Positions 1 through 10,800 of a stretch of 27,545 bases of DNA are shown here, in pieces. The notes below the pieces were generated by a model. The model worked only from the letters and a program-made list of their open reading frames with translations, was not told the origin of the DNA and did no database searches. The DNA is taken from the NCBI GenBank assembly GCA_028456385.1, contig JALNQF010000476.1:1-27545 (forward strand), in the 5' to 3' direction. The position numbers and the translations under genes were made by a program. Source of the stretch: Ophiosphaerella korrae (lineage: Eukaryota; Ascomycota; Dothideomycetes; Pleosporales; Phaeosphaeriaceae). Position 1 is the stretch's first letter. Each line of letters starts with the position of its first letter.

Positions 1-33
<33 letters not shown>
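1..33. repeat. (CTA)11 trinucleotide microsatellite
   Basis: Eleven uninterrupted CTA units open the window and may continue to the left. In the plus-strand frame starting at base 3 the array reads as a threonine run followed by a lysine-rich stretch, so it may be a low-complexity coding tract of the split open frame described next. No CpA or TpG occurs inside it, so RIP would leave it intact. Confidence 0.95.
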
Positions 34-259
34 AGAAGAAAAAAAAGTATACTAAAAAGACTCTAGTACTATAGACGCCCTTACTCCTACTCTCTTATAC
101 CTCCTCTCCTAAGAAGGTTATAAGTACTCTCTATAAAGAGCTCTACTTCTACTACGCTTATAGCGCGTTAGTAGACTACTCTAATAGGAGCTACTATAAC
201 TCTCTTAGGGAGGAGGTTTAGCGTTGTATACGCTATACTACTAGTAGCTATAGCTACGT
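3..259 (+). pseudogene. Unknown open frame, left part (split by gypsy copy 1)
   Basis: In the frame starting at base 3 only two stops occur before copy 1 (a TAG near 75 and a TAG near 228), both explicable as mutated CAG. The product would be a Thr run, a Lys run, then a mixed segment ending SSYSYV. If copy 1 and one copy of the target duplication are removed, the last partial codon (258-259) joins base 7299 and the same frame continues into the right part. No domain is recognised. An alternative frame is comparably open here, so the coding assignment is tentative. The sequence is strongly RIPed, so it was probably repetitive itself rather than a single-copy host gene. Confidence 0.35.
255..259. 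repeat. Target-site duplication of gypsy copy 1 (left, TACGT)
   Basis: TACGT immediately precedes the left LTR; TATAT follows the right LTR at 7294-7298. The two differ by C to T and G to A at the CpG, so they can be one 5-bp duplication changed by RIP-type transitions. Confidence 0.6.
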
Positions 260-701
260 TATAATAGGTCTTTTATCGTTAACTATAGGTACCTATCTAG
301 GAAGTTAGTAGATTAAGAAGTAATAACAAAAGTTTATATAAGAGATCTATAATAACTATAAATAATAGAAGATATTTTATAACTATCTTGTATTAGCGTT
401 CTATAGTTAGAGAATTAAATTACTAATACTATCCTAATAATACGTATTACTACTAACTATATACCTAAGCTTCTTAGCTAGCTTTATACTTTGTATTTAC
501 TAAGATTGTAAATTGTAAATTTATTACGTACTTAGCTTTATACTTTATATTTACTAAGATTACAAATTGTAAATCTATTACGTGTCCTTATTATAGTTAG
601 TCTCTTAGCTTAGCTTATTTCTTTATAGGTTATATGCGTTGTTATTATCTATAGTAAGGCTAATTAGTTTAAATTAGTTTCTTCTTGTTATAACTATAAT
701 A
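260..701 (-). repeat. 3' LTR of gypsy copy 1
   Basis: 442 bp, matching 6852-7293 along its whole length with mainly C/T and G/A differences. It contains two tandem hairpin-like modules at about 480-582 centred on ACTAAG. The polypurine tract lies directly inside it at 702-719. Confidence 0.92.
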
Positions 702-719
702 CTATTCTCCTCTCTAGGT
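702..719 (-). promoter_or_regulatory. Polypurine tract of gypsy copy 1
   Basis: On the minus strand this is a purine-rich stretch (CCTAGAGAGGAGAATAG) immediately before the 3' LTR, the expected primer site for plus-strand DNA synthesis. The same position in copy 2 (14203-14219) reads CCTAAAGGGGGAGATAG. Confidence 0.7.
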
Positions 720-1044
720 AGGTTCTTATTTCTCTACTCTAGGCCTAAAGTTATTAGTCTAGTTTCTTTATTTATTTCTAGTTCTTTATTATCTTCTATA
801 TCTTCGCGTTCTAATTATAATAAACTCTTTCTTGTTACTTGCGTTACTTATAATAGAGTTAAAATATTTCTTTGCGCCTATTATACTTAATTAAAGCTTA
901 CTTGTCTTATATCTTTAAAAGATTATAAACACTATAATAAGTATATCTTAGCTAATATTTAATATAAATATACTCTATTAAGTATCTCTATTATAGAGTA
1001 TAAGTATTTAATTATTATATAGTCTCTTCTTACTAAGTTATATA

Positions 1045-1386
1045 GAGTAAGCTATTAACTAAGCTTAAGAGATACTATTATTATAGCTTATAGAAGCTAA
1101 AGCTAAGTATAAGCTAACTCTTTATAAGCTAGTAGATCTTTATTCTTATATTAAGCGTCTTTATAAGATAAAGGCTTATAATAATACTAAATTATCTAAA
1201 TAGTCTTGTACCTTAGAGGCTAAGATAGACCTTAAGGATGTAGTTTAGGCTTTTCTAGTTCCTATTACATTAGACGTTCCTATTACCTCTCTATTTAGCG
1301 CTAGTAGTGCTAATTTTCTTAGTTTACTATAAGGTAGTTTAGAGGGTTTTAACTTTAGTAGTCCTCTAGTTTCTTAAAGTAATTAA
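1045..1386 (+). pseudogene. Antisense accessory open frame of gypsy copy 1, coiled-coil part
   Basis: Plus strand, opposite to gag-pol, between pol and the 3' LTR. The frame runs 114 codons with only TAA/TAG stops, all readable as Gln or Trp. It contains an Ala/Lys/Glu/Leu-rich helical segment (EAKAKYKLTLYKLVDL) typical of a coiled coil, then a Ser-rich tail ending near SPLVSQSN and a stop. Copy 2 encodes a homologous product in the same place (14450-14914), with matches at EAKAK, KIKA.NN.KL.K and LEAK.DL. Upstream (about 740-1044) another open stretch contains scattered Cys residues, but I could not fix frame or start. The 3' end overlaps the end of pol by about 30 bp, tail to tail. From memory it resembles small fungal proteins with Cys-rich N-termini, a central coiled coil and a TP..SQG-like end; no function is known to me. 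Confidence 0.6.
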
Positions 1387-4300
1387 GATTATCCTCTAGT
1401 TCCTATATTTTTTCCTATAGTTGTCCTTTTTTATCTATTCCTATCTATTCTACTAGATAGTAGTTCCTCTTATTATAGAACTAGTACTATAGGATTTCTT
1501 TAACTTCCTATTCTTCTTATTCTTTATACATATCTACTTTATACACTAGTAGTTCTACTTCTTATAGTACTTGTTCTAGCTAAGCTACGTAGAATATTAG
1601 GTGTATCTTTATCTTATTTAGTAGCTTTAATTTAAATATAACTAGTATAACTTCTTTCTTAATTTTGTATAGTCTTATCTTAACGTAGTCTAATTTTAAA
1701 TTTAGTTGTTTACTCTTAATATTCTTCTATACTAACTATACTTTTTCTTTTTCTCTAAATTAGGGTCTTTCTTTATACTTCTTATTGTAATACTTAGCTA
1801 TTTAATTATACAAGAATTCTATATCCTATCTTAGTTAATCGTGTATATCTTTAAGTCTATTAGCGAAGTTTTCTCCTCTTAGAGACTAAGATATCTAGTT
1901 TCTTAGTATCTAGTATATATTAAGCTTAAATCTATAGTTTATAAAAAAAAGTAATACTTTTATTACTATATTCTTTGCGCTGTTGTATACTAACTATACT
2001 ATAGGTAGTAGCTATACCTAATTATTCTAGTTATAGTTAAGGTAGTATTTTAAGTACTACTCTACTATCTAATTTATTTGTTCTAACTATCTATCTATTT
2101 ATAGATAATATGCTGTTAATATTATATATTATATTCCTAATTGCGCTATTATTATTCCCTATAGTTTTAATATAAATTGTATATATCTATCTATAATAAT
2201 ATTATCTAGTAGTCTATATTAACTAATTACTATTCTTAGAACTTAGTATATAGTAACTTCTATCCTACTTTTCTTTTTATATAGTTAGAAGTATATATAC
2301 TTTATTAGTTTATCTACTATTATTAATATTCTATTATATTTAACTTCTAATATTAGGTCCTTAGACTTTAGTAGTTTTGTAATAAAGTCTATTGTAATAA
2401 CTCCTTATAGTTATTCTAGTACTTCTACTAGTTATAGTATTCTATATAGTGTATATCTATTATATTTATTTCTTTAGTATTCTATATAGTTTTGTAGTAC
2501 TTCTACTACTAATTATCTTACTCTTAGAATATAATAGTCTTATAGTAGCCTATCTAATATTTTCTTAATACCTTAGTAACTATATACTAGTAGTTTATAG
2601 AATTAGCGTATAAATTTTCTTTAAATCTTCTATAGAATATATATCCTTCTATAGGCTTATATAAATCTATCTTAGATTTCTAGTTTCTCTATTTCTTTAG
2701 TTACTTTTTACGTTGTTTTCTAAATCTATTTATCTAGCTCGCTACTTATTCTTTTAAGTATTACAGCTATTTTAGGTATATTTAAGACTAAGTATCCTTT
2801 TTTATTCTTAATTAGGACTATACTAGTAGTACTTACTTTTTTTTATAAGTCTAGTCTTCTACTAAGAGTATCTATAAATTAGTTATCTTTTCCTTTTATA
2901 TATATAATTTCTATATTAAATATTAATAGGAATTCCTACTATCTTGTATATTGTTGTAATAGTTCTTTATTTATTATAAATCCTATAAGATTCTTATAGT
3001 CTATATAGACCTTTATCTATTACTTTACTCTTTATAGGTATACTCTCTATTATTTAAATACTTTATAGATTACTAGTATCTCTTTATTATAGATTAAGTA
3101 ATTAAGTTCTACTATTTTTATTTTCTTAGAGAAGTATTTAACTAAGTATTCTTTTCTAGTCTCTAGGTCTTCTTGTATTAGTACTATTCTATAGACTAAA
3201 TTAGATATATCTATTTTTACTATTACTAGTAGATCTAGGTTATATATTCTAATAACTAGGTTTTCTATAAACTTCTTTTTAACCTTTCTAAATACCTTAT
3301 TATATTCCTTTATCTATTTAAATAGCGTATCTTTCTTTATAAGTTTTATTATTAGTTCCTTATCTTTAGACTATCTTACTATTAACTTTCTATAAAAGTT
3401 AGCTAGCTTATAAAATTATTGTACCTCTTTTAGGTCTTTTAGTGTTAGCTATTCGTTAATTAATCTAATTTTTTCTAGGTTAATCTTAATTTTTCTAGGT
3501 TTAATAATAAATCTAAGGAAGTCTGTTTCCTTTATATAGAACTCGCATTTTCTTATTTTAAGAAATAACTTATTTTCTACTAGTTTCTTTAGCACTTTGT
3601 GTATATATTATACGTGTTCTTCCTCTATTTCTAAGAATATAAGAATATTGTCTAGGTATACGAATATAAATACGTCTAAGTATTCTCTTAGTATTATATT
3701 AATTCTTTCTTAGAATACTACTAGTGCGTTTGTTAAGCTAAATAGTATAACTACGTATTTATATAGTCTATACTATTTTCTAAACACTATTTTCTATTTA
3801 TCTCCTTCTTTAATTCTAATCTAGTAGTAAGTATTCTAGATGTCTAGCTTTGTAAAGATTCTTGCCCTTCGTAGTCTATCTTATATCTTGTTTATTTGTA
3901 GTAATAGGTATTAGTTCTTGTTTATAATTGCGTTAGTTTTTCTAAAATCTACGTAAAGTCTTTTATTACTTATTCCTTTCTTATCTACAAATATAAGTTT
4001 ATATACTACTAAGGATTTAGATTCTCTTATCTATCTCTTTTTTATTACGTTTTAGATAAACGTTTATTTAATTTTAGATTCTTCTTCTATCTTTTAGTAG
4101 ACTAGGCTCTATCTTACGTTTTTGCCTTCTTCTAGTTCTATTACTAAATCCTATAGTTAATATTCTAGAAGGTAATCCTCTAGCTCTATAAGCTATTTTT
4201 CCTATTTCTTGTATTCTTTAGAGAATTCTCCTTTATAGGTGCTTATGTTAGCTTTTAATATATCTATTCTATAATAATTAATCTTTCCTATTCTCTAATT

Positions 4301-5589
4301 AATATATAGGTTAGTTATCTATAACTATAGTATACCTAATATTATATCTTATTTATTGTTAATTATTGTTATATCTATAACTATATTCTTAATTATTATT
4401 CCTTCTAGTTCTAGTATAGAGGGAACTGTTTCGAACCTAATAGGTTCCTAGAATAGTTTTCCTTTAATTATACTTAGTTATTAAGGGTGTTTCTTTGTTA
4501 TATATTTTATTCCTTGTATTTCTACAAACTTCTTTAATATAAAGTTCCTTGTAGCTCTACTATTAATTATTAATCGCACTTTCTTTCTTTAGTATATACC
4601 TATTTTTATAATATATAAGCCTCCTATACTTTTTAGCTTTTCTTACTTAAGTAACTTTGTAAATTATCTATCTTTCTAGAGCTATAGTCTTACTTTAAGT
4701 TTATATTCTTCGTGTTTTAGATATTTATTATACTTGTATTTGTACTATAGTCCTCCTTAGACGCATTTCTTTAATAACTTAGATCTAGGTCTTACTACTA
4801 CGTATCTATCTTCTAGGATTATTTCCTATCCCTAGATATTTTCTACTAGGATTACTCTTATATAATTATAGCCTCTTCTTCTTATAAGCTATACGTTATT
4901 GTTTATTTTAGGGTTTCTATATATAATACAATTCTTGTCTAAGTACGATATCTATAATACTTTAAAATATACTAGATATTCTAGATCTATTATTTTATTA
5001 TCCCCTTTTTAGTATTTATCTTTACTAGGTATGTTTATTATTAAAATATAATATACTACTAGTATTCTTAGTATATAAGCTTTATTAATCTATTAGGTTT
5101 CTTTTATAAGGTATTACTATTCTCTTTATATAGGTATTTGTCCTACTATAACTATATATTACTTTATCTACTTTTAGAATAGTATAAACTTTATTTCTTT
5201 AGGATTACGTTCTTTCTAGTCTTTATACGCTTCCTCTATACTTATAACTATTAAGTATATTTAAATAAATCTCTATTTTTTATTTCGTTCCTCTATATCT
5301 ATTATAGTATAGCTCTTATAGCTATATATTATTAGCTAGGTATACTCTATACCTCTTATACTAACTTATTTCTTACTCTTTCTTAGTCTTTTAGAGGTAG
5401 TTGTAGTAGTCTCTTTATCTAGTGCTAGTTCTTCGGCCTAGATTAATAGTATCTAGGGCTCTTCCCTTTCTAAGTCTTCTATTAGTAAGTCTATTACTTA
5501 GGCTATTTCTTCTAGCTAAGCTTTTATTCTACTTTCTTTTATTACAGCTACTCTATATCTCTATTTCTATAGGAACTATACAACTCTCT
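1355..5589 (-). pseudogene. pol: pol of gypsy copy 1 (protease, RT, RNase H, integrase, chromodomain)
   Basis: Read on the minus strand. Protease: NSRAT at 4550-4564, from an expected DSGAT; both the Asp and the Gly were lost by TpG to TpA changes. Reverse transcriptase: the YLDN box at 3647-3658 lies within FVYLDNILIF. RNase H: about 2850-3260, including a KIDIS segment where ETDAS is expected and ELNYLIYNKE. Integrase: about 1700-2700, with a decayed HHCC region (VYSYQGIKKILDRLL) and TIDFITKL carrying the first catalytic Asp. Chromodomain: about 1361-1515, readable as YLVE, then G..EE and ELEDNL elements. Frames hold over long stretches with TAA/TAG at Gln/Trp codons. Protease and many structural positions are destroyed. 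The 3' end overlaps the antisense accessory frame. Confidence 0.88.
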
Positions 5590-6830
5590 ATTTACTAGAA
5601 AGATATATATAGTAGTCGTTATTATAATAAAAAGTCTAATAGAGTATTATATATTATACTTCTTTGCTCCTAGCTACTTTTTCCTAGGGTTTAGCTTATA
5701 CTTGTAGTACTTCTTTCTTTTTCTTAGTTATTTTTAACTAAGTCTCTTTCTTTAGGTCTTTACTTTTATAGCCTTTTGTAAAGTATCTTAGTTTTCTATA
5801 TTTATAGTATACTATATTCTTCTTCTTTTATAAATAGTAGTCTTTTATATAGTAGCCTTTCTTACTATAATTAAAGTATGTAAAGTCTTTATTCTTCTTT
5901 TTCTTTCTATCCTTATTAGCGTTAAGGACTATAGGGTCTCTTTTATTATAATTCTAGGTATAACCTCTATACTTATTCTTCTTCTATTCTTAAAGATTAT
6001 TGTTAATTTATATTACTTATTACTTTAGGGCTTCTAGTATCTTTAGTTTTTCTATGTAGATTATTTTGTATTAGATCTTAGAGTTTAGTCCTTACTTAAA
6101 TCGTAATATTAAGGCTAACTCGTTCTATTCTATATTCTAGGATAGTTATTTAAATTATAATATATATTTAGGAATACTTTAACTTCGTGTAAGCTTTTCT
6201 AGCTATTCTTTAGCTTATTAGGTAACGTCTATATCCTTAAACGCTACTCTTATTTGTTTAGTAAAGTATTTATAACTTCTAAAGATAGCTCTAGTCTTAT
6301 CCTTCTAGGTTATTAGAAAGTATATTGTATAGTCTATCTAGTAGGGTTCGTACTATCTTATTACGTCTTCTTCTAGGTGCAATCTAATATATATTACCTT
6401 CTTTTCTTCTATATTAAAGTATAGTACTTATATATCTATCTAGAGTTATACTAAATCTATAAAAGGTCTTAGTTTCTCCTTTATTCTATTAAACTTCTTA
6501 AGGATAGGTATCTTTAGTAGTTTCTTCGTTATACTTATTTCTAGGCGTTGTATAATTAATTCTATTTAGTTTTGTCCTTTAATAATAGCTTTAATCTAGG
6601 CCTTGTTCTATTTTACGTGTTCTTAAAGTTCTCTATTCTAGGTTTCTAAGGCGTTAATTACTATCTTTATATCTTCTTTTTTAGAGATTAAGTTATTTAT
6701 ATAGTTCTTAATATCTTTCTATACTATATTATCTAACTTATAACTACTTATAAGTACTTTAGCTATTCTTTTAGTTAAACTTTCTACTATTGTATTAGCT
6801 AGACTATACGTTACTTACGCTTTGCTTCTT
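5590..6830 (-). pseudogene. gag: gag of gypsy copy 1
   Basis: Minus-strand homologue of the better-preserved gag of copy 2. It starts just inside the 5' LTR and ends about 5590, after the conserved YLSSK-like segment. The central part is the retrotransposon capsid domain, and near 5785-5890 lie two adjacent CCHC zinc knuckles whose Cys codons are mostly Tyr after RIP. The start codon cannot be fixed because ATG is readily destroyed. Whether gag and pol form one frame or need a frameshift is not decidable from this copy. Confidence 0.75.
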
Positions 6831-6851
6831 GTAATAACTAAATTAGTAAAG

Positions 6852-7293
6852 TATAATAGGTCTCCTATTATTAACTACAAGTACCTATCTAGGAAGTTAG
6901 TAAATTAAGAAGTAACAATAAAAGTTTATATAAGAGATCTATAATAACTATAAATAATAGAAGATGTTTTACAACTATCTTATATTAGTATTCTATAGTT
7001 AGAGGATTAAATTGCTAATACTATCCTAATAATACGTATTACTACTAACTATATACCTAGGCTATTTAGCTAGCTTCGTGCTTCGTATTTACTAAGATCG
7101 CAAATTATAAATTTATTACGTACTTAGCTTTATACTTTGTATTTACTAAGATCGCGAATTACAAATCTATTACGTATTTCTATTATAGTTAGTCTCTTAG
7201 CCTAGCTTATTTCCTTATAAGTTATATACGTTGTTATTATCTATAGTAGGGCTAATTAGTTTAAATTAGTTTCCTCTTATTATAACTATAATA
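6852..7293 (-). repeat. 5' LTR of gypsy copy 1
   Basis: 442 bp, partner of 260-701. It keeps more CpG/TpG than its partner in the module region (for example CTTCGTGCTTCGTATTT near 7075-7090), so it is closer to the pre-RIP state. The internal edge reads AAATTAGTAAAG before the LTR; no clear tRNA primer-binding site is visible. Confidence 0.92.
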
Positions 7294-7298
7294 TATAT
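7294..7298. repeat. Target-site duplication of gypsy copy 1 (right, TATAT)
   Basis: TATAT directly follows the 5' LTR and corresponds to TACGT at 255-259 after two transitions. Confidence 0.55.
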
Positions 7299-7299
7299 T

Positions 7300-7760
7300 C
7301 TTATATAAGTTAATTTAAAATTTTTACTCTAGCTCTCTAATTTTCTACTTTAAGAGCTACTCTAGCTATTTATCTAATATTAGTTAACTAACTTATATTT
7401 TAGCCCTAAAATTACTTACTATACTACTATTACCCTTATTACTACCTAAGCCTATAAGGCTCTAGAGAGAGAGCTTAAGGCTCTCTAAAAGACTTTCTAT
7501 ATACTACTTAGTAAGGTTATAGAAGAGACTCTAGGTCTTTAGACTCTTCTACTACTCTTACCTCTACTTCTACCTTAGCTTACGCCTATACTTATACTTA
7601 CTACTACTACGCTTACTAAAGCTACTATTATAATAGGAGTAGTTACTACTTTGCTAGCTAGGAATGCTTAAGCTAAAGAGGCTTTTACGCGTTGTTTACG
7701 CGTAAAAGCGCTTCTTAGTAAGTTTATTAATCTTATATTTTAAATAGATACTCTATTTTA
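7300..7760 (+). pseudogene. Unknown open frame, right part
   Basis: Continues the frame of 3-259 across the copy 1 insertion. All stops are TAA/TAG and restore to Gln in a Pro/Gln-like context. A helical stretch follows at about 7454-7530 (ALERELKALQKTF), then a Leu-rich run at about 7550-7610 that probably was Pro-rich (CCT to CTT/CTA), then ARNAQAKEAFTRCLRVKALL at about 7650-7710. The frame may run on to about 7880 opposite the copia end. No family recognised. It could be a gag-like N-terminal region of another element or a duplicated gene. Confidence 0.4.
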
Positions 7761-7876
7761 AGATTAGCTCTAAGCTTTAGCTCTATATTTTAGCGCTACA
7801 CTTTAGCGCTCTAATTTAAAGACTTCTTTATATACTTTATACTCTACTTTTATAATTCTTATAACTTAAGCTTAGG

Positions 7877-10800
7877 TTATATATTCTTAAGGTTAAGGTA
7901 AGCTTTAAATCTCTTAAATTACTACTCTAAGAAGTGCTTAGTTAGGCTATCTACTAGTATCTCGCTTGTTAGTATATAAGAAACTTAAAATAAGCTTCTA
8001 GTATACTCTTGTCTTAGCTATATATTCTATATATCTACGTAACGTAAGCGTATTATTACTCTCTTATTTTTACCTATAACAAGTCTAATTATTTACTAAT
8101 TATTGTAGAAGATTATCTAAGTAGCTTCTAGGTCTAATATAAGCTCTTAAAAGAGCCTTTTTAGTACTATTACTTTTTTACTTACGTACTTAAGCGTAAG
8201 TAGCTTAGCTTTAGTAGTAGAGGTAGTTACTATAGCTTATTATACTACTTTCTATATTACTACTCTACTAAAGAGTATTACAATATAGCTATAAGATAAG
8301 TAGCGCGTTACTAGATTGTTAGTAAATAACGCGTCTCTATATATAAGTAGCTTAGTACCTTACTACTTACTATCTCGCTACTTACTATACTAGACTAATA
8401 GGTACTAAGTTCTATATAGGTAAATAATAACTTAGTTTACTACTTTAAGATACTTTCGGCTTAGATTTATAAGATATTAAGAGAGCTTAGTAGCTATAAA
8501 TATAATATCTAGTCGTACTATTATTACTATATACAAGATAGATCCTACTTACTCTTAGTAGTCTTTAATTTTACACTTTATAGCCTCTCCTTCGCTTAGC
8601 TATAGCTCCTTTACTAGTAATAGAGTTGCTAGAAAGTTTATAGAGCTTATAAGATTAAACTTTTTTACTATCTTATTAATATACTTCTTGTAGATAAGTA
8701 TAACAGTCTTATCTAGCTAACTCTATATTACTTATATACCTAGGAACTAGCTTACTAGGCCTTTGTCTTCTATATTATAGGCTTATTTAATTCTCTTAAT
8801 AATTTAGCGAGCTTCTAATTAGTAGATTATATAATGTATTACTAATATATTGGTAACGTAGGAGGGAAAGAGTATTTTACGCTCCTTATTATAGGATAAG
8901 TATAGCTTTTCTTTTAAGACTATAAGACTAGCTTGTTTAAGTATTCTTAAGAGCTCCTTATACTAGAGGAGTAGTAAGTCTTTAAGGCTATACAGCGCTT
9001 AATTAAGCTTAATATACTTACTAGCTACTTTAAACCTATCTAGGAGCTTATAAATAACTACTAGTTAATAATCTCTATATACGTAGAGGAAAACTCTAAT
9101 AATGTTATACTAAGCTACTTCTAGGTTAAACTTAGCTATAATTACTATTGTAGTTTAAAACGAGCGTGCTACTAATATAGTAGTATAAGTTAATTATATT
9201 AAATTAATTATTTAGAGGTCTCTACGTACTATAATCTAAGCTTTACACTTAAGAAAGTAGCTATCTTAGTTAAGTTTGTATATAAAAACCTACTTTAGAG
9301 GTAGTAGCTAATTACTTAATTACGAGCGCTCTATCTCTTTCTAGGTGCTAGCTACTAGTAGCGTATTAATCTCTTTCTAAGCTACTTGTTTAAAGAGCTA
9401 CCTATATAGGTATATATATAGGTACTTCTAATTCTATAGTAGTAGTAGTAGCTTATCTTAATATAGATAAGCTTGTAGCTATAGCTAAGGCTATAGCTTA
9501 AGCTAAGTAGCTACTATAATTATAGTGTTTACTATAGCAAGCTCTATATTTAGGTTATAGTCTATTAGTACTTATAGGAGTAGCTTATCTAGTATACTAC
9601 TCTATTTACTCTACTCTAGTTTATATAATAATAAGTAAGTACTTAAGCTTTTAGCGCTATTGTCTAGCTTGTTATTTTAGAGTCTTTAGCTTAATTGCGT
9701 TAGCGCTAGCTATTACTAGCGTATATACTACTAATAAGCTCTAACTATATTATTTAGAGCTATATAAGATATAGCTACTTAATAAAAGATAGTATCTACT
9801 TTATTTAGAGCTATAGAAGCTATAGCTACTTAAGGAGAAGTAGTTTAATAAGTAGCTATTTAATAAGTCGAACTCTTATCTATTAGCTACTCTAAAGCGC
9901 TTGCTTCTCTAGTTAATTATAATTCCTAGGAGCTTTTAGATACTTCGCTATATTAATTTCTATAATTAATATTAGTACCTATATACTAAACTCCTCTAGG
10001 TTTAGGTATTTACTCTAGAGTTTAAAGGCTACTAAGCTTAAGTTACTCTATATAGATTCTATATAGTTTACTAGCTAAGCTTACTACTTATATAGGATCT
10101 ACCTCTTGTTCTACTAAGATAGCTAGCTAGCTAGCCTAGCTTTTAGTATTATATAGAGCTCTACCCCCTAGATTTTACTCTAGGTGCTCGCCTTACTAGT
10201 TACCTTCTAGGATTTAAGCTACTTTGTAGAGCTAGTTATATATATTATCTTAGGTCTCTCTTTTATTACGCGCTACGTCTTTATATAATACGTTAATAAG
10301 TTTTTAAATTTCTAGCTTTAAGAGCTCTTAATAAGATTTACTCTTCTTATTATAAAAGAGCTACTTATTAAATATTATATTACGCGTTATAATTACCTAA
10401 TCTAATTCTAGAACCTATATCCTATATATATTAGATGCTCTATATCCTACTAGATATCTAATATAGCCCTAAGGGCTTATTTTAAAGCTTTTCTTGTTAC
10501 GCCTAGCTACTTACTCCTTGTTAAGTAGATATACGTAGTAGCTATAGGCGTATACTCTACTCTAATCTAGCTAAAGGTTTACTATAGTAGCTCTTACTTA
10601 CTTAAGCTAATAGTATCTAAAGTACTACCTAAACTAGCTATTAAGTACTATATTAGGGGCTTATATATTATAAGCGTAGCTTAGGCTTATATATTATAAG
10701 CGTAGCTTAGGCTTATATTATATAGCTATGTAGCTACTTCTACTATTTCTAGCTAGAGCCTTTCTAGTAGGTTAGTACTTATCTTTATCTTAATTGCTTT

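Larger units (their letters stand above)
260..7293 (-). mobile_element. Gypsy copy 1: full-length RIPed Ty3/gypsy chromovirus
   Basis: A complete 7.0-kb LTR retrotransposon on the minus strand. Order on the plus strand: 3' LTR, polypurine tract, an opposite-strand accessory open frame, then (minus strand) chromodomain, integrase, RNase H, reverse transcriptase, protease and gag up to the 5' LTR. Both LTRs are 442 bp, start TATAATAGG and end CTATAATA; the TG...CA ends have been turned into TA...TA. Differences between the two LTRs are almost all transitions. The domain order RT, RNase H, integrase, chromodomain is that of Ty3/gypsy chromoviruses. The element interrupts a plus-strand open frame of unknown function. 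Many stops and changed catalytic residues make it non-functional. Confidence 0.93.

Noticed and set aside
6830..6851. tRNA primer-binding site of the gypsy family
   Set aside because: The bases inside the 5' LTRs (AAATTAGCAAGG in copy 2) do not end in CCA or a RIPed version of it. Self-priming is possible, but I found only a weak match to the LTR start.
7300..7876. 3' LTR of the copia
   Set aside because: No convincing similarity to the 5' LTR fragment at 13663-13775 and no clear polypurine tract; I left the left end of the copia undefined.
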